Positions 13,226 to 23,187 of a DNA stretch of 64,000 nucleotides are shown here, piece after piece. Each line of letters opens with the position of its first letter. The first letter of the stretch is position 1. Position numbers and translations under genes: made by a program. Under the pieces are notes generated by a model. It worked only from the letters and a program-made list of their open reading frames with translations, was not told where the DNA came from and searched no databases. The stretch spans positions 62,001 to 126,000 of the forward strand of contig JAQFWX010000050.1 of assembly GCA_027605045.1 (NCBI GenBank), in the 5' to 3' direction. The stretch comes from Phallus indusiatus. Lineage: Eukaryota; Basidiomycota; Agaricomycetes; Phallales; Phallaceae.

Positions 13226-14191
13226 GGCGAGATTTGACGGGGATGTAGAAAAGTGGATAAAAGGTTCTTTTGTTTTGAGACGTGTCCAAATGAAAGACGG
13301 GATAAATCTGCACATCGAATTGTCGATTTTTATATGAGGTCGTTCAGGAGGCCAGATTATCATGCAACTCTGCCAACATAATAATACCGTGAGCCGGTGC
13401 GCGCACATTATCAAAACATAATTGTAATCCCTAACCATTATTAGTTTAGAATTCAGGTGACGAGATGATTGAAATTAAACCGTTTAGTAACATATTTTCT
13501 TTTCCAGGGGAAGCGGGTCCCACGGAGAAATCGAACCATGAAGTCATTTCGATAGAGTTTCGACACGTGCAGTGCGGTGAAAGGTGATATTGAGAAAAAC
13601 CCATGAGAGCCATGAGACCAAAAGTATCAGAGCATGACTAAAAGGCATTCCGTTAACATTATTGAGTGGAATTCTGGCAAAAAGTAAATCCTGCTTGGGA
13701 GAGAGGGCACCTTTGCCAGGAGAAGAACCGTCATCATTTTAAAATCGGTGGTGAATTCGGTTTTTCCTTGGAAAGTTGGCGGAGCGTTGCCGTTTTGCCT
13801 TTTCGCCTAACTTTTATTGTTGTAAAATCACGATCTTTCACCATTAACCAAACGAAGTTTTAACGTATTTTTGTCGGCGCAATTCCGCAGATAATATAGA
13901 ACGGAGTGTCTTTTGGATTGCTGATGTAATTGTCGTGTTCAAGCTTGGTCAAGGGCTTACAGATGGATGACACACCTTACAGTGGGGCGTGGCATATCTT
14001 ACGCGTTTCAGTTCATTTTGATGTTTAACCTGACTAACATGTGAAAGATATATCTCATTTAGGTCGCAAAGCTACTAGGAAATGCTGAATAGCATTCCGA
14101 GTACTATATGTATTAATGAATTGGATTGGATGTAGAAAGCATGCGATATGAAAAATAAAAGGTATTAGTGTCTCTCTTTAAGATATTAATT

Positions 14192-16259
14192 CTAATGGTC
14201 GTCAACTTCAACCTGTGCCAATTCGGCTTCAACCGATTTCTGGCCTTCTGATGTCAAGAATGATTCTCCGGTTTCAATATCCTGTTCAAAGTATACAGGC
14301 ACAAATCTAAAAAAAAACATTGTCAATGTTTCCGAAAAAAGGAGGGAATTAAGTTTGTAGCATACTCAATGCCTTTCTTCTTGCGTTCCGCAGCCAGATC
14401 TCTCTGGCGTTGTTCAATAGCCAATTTAACCTTGGTAGCTTCACTATACGCCTTTTTCAAAAGATTGCTCGTCACATGCTCCCAGAGCTTCCGAGATTCA
14501 TTCGGTTGTTGAACCGATATAGGTCGAACAGATTTAGGAACCACATGCAATGTCGAAAGGTCAATCAAAGTTTTCCATTCCTATATGTCCCGATCGTAAG
14601 CACCAGGTATTAAAAGGGTATGAAATGAAGAAATGTACAGTTTCGTTTGGCCGTTTCCACCGAATGTGGTGCTTCCAGCTACCTTCAATTTGAGCGACAA
14701 TTCTATCTCTTGGCACATGCTTGACCCGTGTCCAGGTTGACGTGTCGTCTTCATCCTTATACGTATGAATAACACCCTCAACAGCAAACTGTGGTTTGCC
14801 AAACCAGGGCTACAGATGATATTCAGCAACTGACACGTAGATGAGTGCGTTTAGAGCCAACCTCGTCTTTATAATCCAAGATTGCGCGATATTTCACGTC
14901 AGACTTGCCTCCGTCAACTGTGATCGTAATCTGCATAATAACTATCAATGACAGAGCTGGGGGTCATACAAAAGAAAGACCTTACGAAATCTGATACTGT
15001 CGCATAGAAGCTTCCTCTCAAAATACCATTCACTTGGGCTGTGGGATGAGTGATCTGATACCGTTCACCTTCACCGTAGCCACCGTTGATTCTAATGAAG
15101 ATGCCCTTATTTCGTGCCCCGGGACCAATACGAATAGTTGTTCCAGATACGCGAGCTGATATCTGATCGACACCAGAAGCTGTTATATGCCTAGCCGGAC
15201 AAGCAGCATACCATGAAGATATCGGAGGGTGATGGCACACTTGTTCAGTCTGACAAAGTATGACATGTAAATAATGATAATGGAACTTATCCATTGATAG
15301 TGAGACTTACAAGGAATACTACTCGAACACGTTCTCCAGTCGCTATATCGCTCTCGAGCAATTGACCGGTCTTGGCATCTAAATCGCTCTCACCTAGACT
15401 CAGCTCTGATATGCCAGCTTCTAAATTAGACTCCCCGATTAAGGACTGAGGGATAGGAGAGGGAGGAGCAGATTTGCCTTCTCCTTTGAAGCTTGCCGAG
15501 CTCCTAATACTCAAGGCGTCCGAGTTCCGGTAGCCGTTTCTGGGCGGTGCAGCCAGAGTTGGAGTGAGAGAAGCTTTGTTGTTGTTGCCTGCGGGCGAAG
15601 AATCGGCGGGTGCAGAGACAAAAAGATGTTGTATAGGAGGTTCATCGTAATCAGATGAATATGAAGGGGGAATGACGTCCCAGTGTCCCCTGAAGTATTC
15701 TCCAAGGACCGAGTTGTATGGCTTGCAGATCTTGCCTCGCTACACAGGCATTGTTTTCGATGAAAAGGGGATTCTAGAGGCACCAAGACTTACAATGAAC
15801 TTGAGATCCTTGCTGAAAGTAAATCGAACGACAGCTAACATACGATAGAAAGGATCGTCAACATCATTGATTCTGATAATCGTCGACCATCATTAGCTCA
15901 TCGTCATCCGGCGTTTTGAAAAGGGAATCTCACTTACGCCGTAAACAAATCGGGTCTGTCCAGATAATTCCAGTATTCCAAGTTTGGGACTGGTTCCAGT
16001 AAAGAAGATGGAAGAGAAATACGCCTGATAGAAATCGAAAAGAGTAGTGAGACATGAGCTCATTTTTTCTTCAAGCAAAACAGGATCAATACATGGCTGC
16101 TATATCCTTGACACCCAAGCATTTCTTTAGAATGCTCATGATAGTCTTTATTTTTCCACCTTCGTCGCCATCTGGAACAGATTGTGCTGGGCTAGACTCG
16201 TTCACTTCGTCCTCGTAAATTTCAGGTGCCGGGTCGTTCTCATCAGGAATCGTAGTCAT
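14192..16259 (-). CDS. Oxysterol-binding protein (OSBP/Osh family), 531 residues
   Basis: Nine minus-strand exons join in frame: 16093-16259, 15938-16024, 15794-15872, 15311-15739, 14986-15249, 14862-14930, 14639-14809, 14366-14580 and 14192-14306. The protein is a lipid transfer protein that moves sterol and phosphoinositide between membranes at contact sites. The family signature is at residues 256-263, EQVCHHPP, where the usual Ser of EQVSHHPP is Cys. Other family blocks are the lid-proximal LPSSLLEPVPNLEYW, GKICKPYNSVLGEYF, and DEPWFGKPQF late in the domain. A Ser-rich linker (about 150-230) is inserted before the signature. There is no PH or ankyrin domain, so it resembles short Osh proteins. 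The N-terminus is acidic. The neighbouring upstream region carries CCAAT and CACGTG elements. Confidence 0.92.
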
Positions 16260-16424
16260 AGTGATAGAGAGAAAACAAGAATGAATGAAACTAGAGTAAC
16301 GCCCAAAGGCTTTAATGAAGTGAAAGGGATATTTCAAGAATAGAACTAAGAAGAAAAGGATATCAGGAGTATCAGGAGTCGAAGTCCAAGTGAAGTAAAT
16401 TGTGAAGCTGTGGGCCTGCGCACT

Positions 16425-16460
16425 TGTGATTGGCTCTTGAATCTGATCACGTGATTTTTC
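16425..16460 (-). promoter_or_regulatory. Candidate promoter elements of the OSBP gene
   Basis: About 170-195 bases upstream of the OSBP ATG, the minus strand reads CCAAT (plus-strand ATTGG at 16429-16433), and the palindrome TCACGTGA sits at 16447-16454. A CCAAT box and an E-box close together at this distance are typical fungal promoter sites. Binding is not shown. Confidence 0.4.
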
Positions 16461-16669
16461 CACTCCAGCCCTGAAAATCAAAAAACTCTACATCCTGTTT
16501 CCCAAGTTACTCAAATTCTTATATTCTTTTATCTATGTCGGCAATGTAGGCAGCATTCTCTTATTTAACTTCAAAAAAATATGTATGAAATAAAAGCAAT
16601 TGTCTCGACTAACGACGCTCAGAGCCTACATAGGAGAGCACACTTACGCACGTGTCTTGGCAATCCTTG

Positions 16670-16691
16670 GAATTGCCAATCATGGCAATTC
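16670..16691. repeat. Perfect 9-bp inverted repeat, 4-nt loop
   Basis: GAATTGCCA (16670-16678), spacer ATCA, then TGGCAATTC (16683-16691). It lies about 400 bases upstream of the OSBP start. Function unknown. Confidence 0.8.
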
Positions 16692-19600
16692 TTTTGTTAT
16701 AGCTGTCATTAGTGCAGTCAAGTTGAAGCTATGGGAGTGTATACGTTCAATTTAACGGCATCCTTGATTGATAGTATTTTGCTGATACTTGATTGTCATC
16801 GCCGATTTGACATGAGTATCGGGAAACACATCGTTCTTATTGCGTCGTGGCGTGAATTTCACGGACGAGCGATGACATCGATAGATTATCACCAAAATTT
16901 ATGCTCGTGGGTGCTATCGTATGAAATCAATAGGTGGAGCAATCACAAGAATTCACATGCTTACTTGAAGTCCTCTGTCTAAGCTCCAAGCCGGAGCCAG
17001 TACATACTTCATGGCATGGATTTTCAACCTCCTGCAATGAAGAAAGGGGGGAAATACTTGATGAAAATGCCTTTTGTATGTTTGACGTAAAGGTAAGGCA
17101 GATAACGAACGGGCCTTATCTGCGGAATCGAAATTCCCATTTTGTTCGGCTGGACGGGAATACCCGGTAATATTGTAGCCACTCATATTTTGAGCGGGTG
17201 ATGACAAGGCAGGAAGAGAGCCAAAGCCAATGTTCCCTCCTTGGTTCTAGTATTCCTCATGTTACTTCCTGGTCTTTGAATCTGTAGACCGACCCTCTCC
17301 GGATTTTCACGGAAATAGCATAGGCGGCGACGAAGTTATTCAGGTATCGGTGCATTCCATATTGGGGGCAATAAATGTCGACAGGTAGTCAGGCTTACGC
17401 TCCACCTTCTGTACGTCTTTCAAAAACGTCGCATTTTAATAGCATTCTTCTCGTGGATCAGGAAATTCTTGCGAATCCAGCGTTATTACATTCTGTAGAT
17501 CATGATATGAATCATCTTACTACCAGGATAGGAGCCATGATCTCATAGAGGTTCTCTGGGAAAACAAGAGCACCCTGGAAATCGAGGAAGTGAAGAGGAA
17601 AAGAAGACGTTATCGGAGGAAACGTCATGAGGGGGAGAAACCACATACCGTAAAGCATCTGTTGGTATCAAACCCTGCATCCTATGATATCGAAAAGACC
17701 CAAGGAGCTAGGAGTGAAATCTTGGGACGAATATCTTATTCTTCTCGTTTCGGAGGTTCGCGAAACGTAGCTCTTTTCGACCACGGCCGCCTGGTATCCC
17801 GGATGAGCTTCCGAGAATCCAAGTCCACACGAAGGACGGAAGGATTCTTCAAAATCGTATTGGGAACCTCCAGGGGAGAACAGATAAGAAAAATAGACTG
17901 TGGGATAGCCAAAACATCGAGCGCTTAGATAGAGAAAGAGGGCTGAGCAACACGGCAGCGGCCAGATACATACTTAGCGGGCAAGCGTTCCGTTGATCCC
18001 ATTTTTTCTTCGAAGAAAGCCTTCTTCTAGCTTATCGCCGAACGAAACTTGGGTTTAGAAAGCTAACACGTGATAATACTTAAACAAAGAGAAACAGCTT
18101 TTCCAGGTAAGAGGTTAAGAACAGGGGATGACTGAGGATGAGATCCTGTCTTCTTGCACAAGTGAGCTGTTCATCACAAAAGTAATCTTTATTCTCTAAT
18201 GACGTCTCTTTAGAAGCTGGAATTATTCAAGTCATAAGAAAGATTTGAACTTACCTTTTTTTTATTTACGATATTCGTGACAGCACAACGATATGAAAGG
18301 CGATACGGGGGTCCGATTTGACGCAACAAAATAATTGAAGCATGGCTTTCGCGTTGTCGAAAACTCCACAGAAGCCTTATTAGACAGAAAAGAAGTTCAA
18401 TGAAATGCAGTCTAAATTTGGGCTTTCTTTTCTCTTGGGGTCGGGGCTAAACGGGGACGCACGTCCAAGGAATCCATCACGGACAAAGCACATTCTTTAG
18501 CTGCGCAGCTTCGAGAAGGAAACACGACGATCATAAACTGTTCTTTGAAAGGCACGGAAGTCGAAATTAAAGTAAAAAAACGACCGTTAGGTGAGTTCTC
18601 ACCTGTTATCATAAGACGTACCGACAACTTCCCACCCAGGGTTATCGTGGCTGCAGAACTTTAATGTTCATTTGGGCTTTATTCATACATATTCCTCATC
18701 GGAACGTATACAGCTTTCAATAACGTTGTTCATTATAGTTCATGTCGGTCAGTTGACTGATTGGCCGTCATATTTTCCGGGGTAAAACGGTCTCGTCAAT
18801 ATTTGCAACATGAGGTAGTAGGAAGAAGAACAGACCTTTGGCAATTTCTCACGGTTTTCATGTCGTTCAACTGGTTTTTTCTAGGTTTTTTTCAGTGTTT
18901 TGTTCATGATGTTGTAGGGTCCCACAAGGAAAAGGCCTGGTCGGGTGATGAAGTCCTCTTGGCCCCATCAAAATTCAATGTTATTAAGGTCACGGTTTAC
19001 TATTGGTTGTGTCGTATGCTATATTCAGGTGGGTTGCTTCCTAAATTCTACAACGTGTCTAACGATAATATATAGTGTGCTTAAACACTTTTCACTTCCG
19101 TCGAATAATAAACGGCGTTCATTTTCTAATGCCCAAGCTGTTATTGCAAATAGATCCTGGTTTTCCCTCGAAATAAAAGGGTGACAAACGGTAAAACGTT
19201 GTTGAAGCTGCGTCAGAACTTTTCCCACCTTGCATGTTTTTAAAGAAAAACGTTGCTACTTCCCAATTTAACCAACGTCCTACTCGCCTATTCATCTGTT
19301 TCCCTCCCGAAATTAGGTCGGTGAAGGAGAGAAGGATTCTTATGGGTTATCCACATGGTTGTGCATGTTGTCAGTGGGCCATCCGAACAACGTTCAACTT
19401 GTGGCGTTTCCGTCATGATAATTGGCTCTTCACACTTCTTGGTGAGGGGTACTTAGCGAGCGTCATCTGTGTCGCAAATTACAAAATGTCGGCTTCATCC
19501 GAACTCGCTTGACTGCGGGAAATCCCCGAACGAAAGGGAAAGAAGAAACTGAGAATTGGCACAGAACATCGGTGTTTTGAAAAAGCCCCTTCACCTTCCG

Positions 19601-20256
19601 CTCGGTTTTTAGAATATGGTAAAGCTCATTATCCTCGGATTTTGTGCCAGGGCCACGTAGTCATATCTCTTTATCCCGAATATTCATCGACATATTTCTT
19701 GGAGAGGAGGATATTGCTCATGCCGTACGATGGGTCTCCGGGTCAATAAACTATCATTACGCTGCTTTATGCACGTGTGCCTATCTCTTCGTATCTCACG
19801 CAAATAATAATAATGAGAGCATGGTATGCACCTGCTCTCCTATTCATCCGATCTTTGTTTTTTAACCTTTCATATGGTCATTCTTCTTGCGGATGAGTGC
19901 CGACCCGCCAGACAGCGAATCCGTGCGGGTCATTGGCAATTGCATATCTATCAAACCAGTCTTTTTCCTTCCTTTAGGCTTAAATCTCGAGATGGTTATC
20001 ATTTAGGCCTTTTTCAAGTATTATTAAAATAATTTTATTATGGTCATATATCTGTATGTGGCGTCATATGGAAGCCTCTTTGTCCTGAGCGGGGAAACTG
20101 GTATACCCAGTTTTTTCTGCACAAACACTTTCAACATCCTGCCACATTCCGTATTCAGTTTTGAAAAAGTATAGTCGGGTTTTTTTTTAATATGCGCTAT
20201 TGTTAGGTCGTATCCATAATATGCCACGTCATGCAAGTTGTTCGCGCTCGCACTTC

Positions 20257-21057
20257 CTAAACACCATATCTCTGCTTGATCGCCGTCCAAGCAGAAGCCG
20301 CTGATGGATATTGTGCAACAAACCGATCCATATCGTCCTCCTGTATCCTGTTTATATCGACCTGCTCCCAATAACGCGTCACGACGTATAGGAGGTGTTC
20401 ACCGTCCTCCTGCGATCCTCGGCTGGTATCACACAAACGATCGGTCAATTAGACTGTTCCCATTGAGATCGAAGCAAGCAAAACAAACCTCGTCCATGCC
20501 TTCAGTTTGGCTCTGACAAACTCTGTAATGTTGAGGAATGGAATATGATGTATCTGCATAATTCGTGAGGCGTTAAGATTTCGGGGACCCTCCTCTCCAG
20601 CAGGAAGTACTTCAAACTCAATTGCCGGAATAGGCTCATGGTACTTGACATACAGTCTGATTAGGTTTTTTTCAAAAAAGGTAGATTTGTTAGAGAGAGT
20701 ACAGATCATTTAGATCGAAATACGACTTGCCTATTGCTCCATCCGACAAGGGTCGCAGTCATGACTTCGTTGCCTGCGAGAGCTTGCCGGACGAGACGGA
20801 ACGGATGTGTAGATCCTGTGCCTTCAACTATGCAGAATAACTCCTAGAAAATGATGGATAAGATATTCAGGAATGGACCCTTTCTCACAAGGAATTCTCT
20901 TGGAAGGCAATATCCATACCTCCGAGGACCTAGATGATCCTAGTAGAACAGTGAGGAAACCGCCATGAAAGGCGTGTGAGATATTCTGTGTTCGAAGGAT
21001 GTTGGAAAGAGTCGCAGCAGCTTGAAACAATCGTCGAGTGGAAGAAGAAGAACTCAT
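20257..21057 (-). CDS. Small protein, possibly degenerate nucleotidyltransferase fold, 194 residues
   Basis: Minus-strand exons 20920-21057, 20731-20843, 20489-20656 and 20257-20422 join in frame. Intron 2 (20657-20730) starts with GC: AG/GCAAGT is the only donor that keeps the frame, giving WSNRLYVKYHEP across the junction. The product contains HAFHGGFLTVLLGSSRSSE, like the glycine motif of small fungal nucleotidyltransferase-fold proteins (GG...LG, then an acidic DxD). Here the acidic pair is not seen after it (SSEELFCIV), so catalysis is doubtful. Later blocks (VKYHEPIPAIEFEVLP, FVRAKLKAW) also fit that family by eye. It is transcribed divergently from the segment at 21327. The fold assignment is an inference; that a gene exists here is more secure. 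Confidence 0.65.
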
Positions 21058-21326
21058 GGGTGAATCAACTAGACCAGCATGTTATAAGGTAGATGCAAGA
21101 ATAAAAAAGGAGAACGAAGGAGGAGGAAGAAAAAGTTGAAGTAACGAGTTAAAGGGCCTTTGAGCAGACGCGCATAAAATTTTGGACCGGAAGAGTTCAT
21201 TTAGACAGCGGCCCTTGCCGGTAGACTTTAGAGTACCTACATGGTATGTAATGGAGACTAAGGGAGGTTGATCTGGCTCATTATGTTTCCCCTGCATGTG
21301 ACCGAACTTCTAATATCATCAGCTGA

Positions 21327-21740
21327 TATTTTGTAATCACATCCAACTCCGAATATGCGGTCAACAAGAAGACATACCGTGGTTACAAGAAAGAGAAACC
21401 TTCTCTCTATAAAGACCAAGTTGTTGCACTCAAGGAGGCGATGATTCCTTTGCTGAGCGAAATACCAGTTTCACCGGGGTATAAACACCTTCCCCTACAA
21501 TATTGGAGATCTAAAACTGGCCTCAATGTGCCTCCGGAATTTAAATCTAGATGTGTTAGGGCCCATGGCTTCATAGATTTTCGGGGATGTGAAGTCGCAG
21601 ACGTTCTGGGGCTTTTTGCTTCCGGCCGTCTTGGCCGGTACATATATTGGCTGACTAAGCCGGTTGTGCCATCTTTTTATACCACACTCGGTGGTTTCTT
21701 AAAACTGAACGTCATTGTGTTAGTATTGTATCATATATAG
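21327..21740 (+). other. Unidentified coding segment, possible exon(s) of a fungal orphan family
   Basis: This frame is open from just after TGA 21324-21326 to TAG 21738-21740. It has the composition of real protein: YRGYKKEKPSLYKDQVVALK, then PLQYWRSKTGLNVPPEF, RAHGFIDFRGCEV and GRLGRYIYWLTKPVVP. The only ATG inside is at 21441, after the well-formed N-terminal part, so upstream exons or a broken 5' end are likely. An ATG at 21281 in a different frame opens a short stretch that could be joined by an intron, but I could not make phases agree. No known domain. It may be a fragment of a multi-copy, transposon-associated family. Confidence 0.4.
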
Positions 21741-23187
21741 ATTCCACATCGATTGTTTTTTTCCAGATGATTGGGTTCTCAGACATGATTTCCAATTCTC
21801 AATTCACTCCATACTCGTGAACGTGATTGAGGAAACCAATGGCCGATCAAAAAACGAGTTTTATCGTTCACATTCAAGAATCAAAAGCACATCGTGACCG
21901 TGGACGTTTGTTTATAGCTGCTTCCATGTGGTAACATGGCAAATATCTCTTTTTTATTAAATAAAGCCCTACACTTCTTCGGCGCATGGATATTTCGCTA
22001 CGAATCGCTACCACTCATTTCTCACTACTTAACGCAGTTTCGGTTTTCCCTGCCAGATTACACGTTAACGAATTTTAATTAAACTTTTTTCATTCATCGT
22101 GGCAAGCAGAAATACGTCTGCGAATGTCGGATAATTACATTCATTCAGTCGAATCTTGTCAGCTCCACCCTGCCGAGTCCGAGTCGTTTACAGGAATTAA
22201 CCTTGTTCACCGTAAGCTCAGTAACAGTCCGTCTAGTTGCTAGATATTTATAGCGAGCAATACGTACCATCACAGCGGTGATTGATCGATTGATCCAGAG
22301 ATGTAGAGAAACCGCGTAAACGAATACATAACATCCACATACTAACGCACCGAGTTTAATCCAATGTCAGTATCTGGCAAAGCCATAATCATCGGGTGCA
22401 TACAGGACCGTGGATAGCGGATAATAATGATAAATTTATGTAAGTAGGGATACTTTTCTATAAATGTTTTGGATCGTCGAAGAACCCAGGCTGGGTTTAT
22501 TATAGCCATCCCGGAAAACACCTGAGAGAAGTCAAGTCGTGGCGATTAAAATTTGATTTCAAATAAAAATTTAAGGATCTGATCTTCATCATAATTGAGG
22601 GAAGCTTGGATGAGGGGAAGGAAGAAAGAGAAAAAAATGGATGATCTAGAATATACATCAGTCGCACATGAACTGTTTGAGCATGTGTTGGCTGACCTAC
22701 CAGTGAAAACGCTAGGAGAATTATGGATCACGGGGGTTGACTCTTTTCGACTTGTGAATTCACATACACCCAAATAGTCTTTGTGTAATGGAAGCACGGT
22801 CTTCTCATATATGAATATATGACAGCTAGACTCCCATGATTTTTTTAAACAGCTCTGAAGCGAACTCGGACTCGGACTAACTTCCACCTTTCGGAATTTG
22901 GCACTACGAGGGTGAGTATAACGTTATTCTCGTATATATGGTTATATATCTCGCCACTAAATACATCGTACGGGAAAACCTTTATCTGATAAGTGAAAGT
23001 AAGTCCTAAGAAGCAGAAGTCAGACCGTGAAGGTGTCATGTAGAAAGGAAGTTGGGCCATTACGTCATCACTTCGCTTGGGCGCTTATTGCGTTTCACCC
23101 TTCGCCAAGTTCCCTACCGAAAAGAAAAAAGGATAGCGCAAGGCGCTGTTCAGCAAGAGAATTCAATTTCCTTGCTTAGATACAGTG
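21741..23187. other. Intergenic, nothing recognised
   Basis: Short frames only (for example minus 22546-22887). AT-rich. The last part is the presumed promoter of the MRS2-type gene. Confidence 0.4.

Larger units (their letters stand above)
16260..20256. other. Long intergenic region with weak open frames
   Basis: The best coding hints are two overlapping plus-strand frames. One begins ATG at 17376 (MSTGSQAYAPPS...) and stops near 17550. The other is open at 17590-17928 and very basic (KRKRRRYRRKRHEGEKP). They could be exons of one gene, but I found no donor/acceptor pair that joins them. A perfect 9-bp inverted repeat with a 4-nt loop is at 16670-16691. From 18000 to 20256 I see only short frames and no domain. 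Confidence 0.4.
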
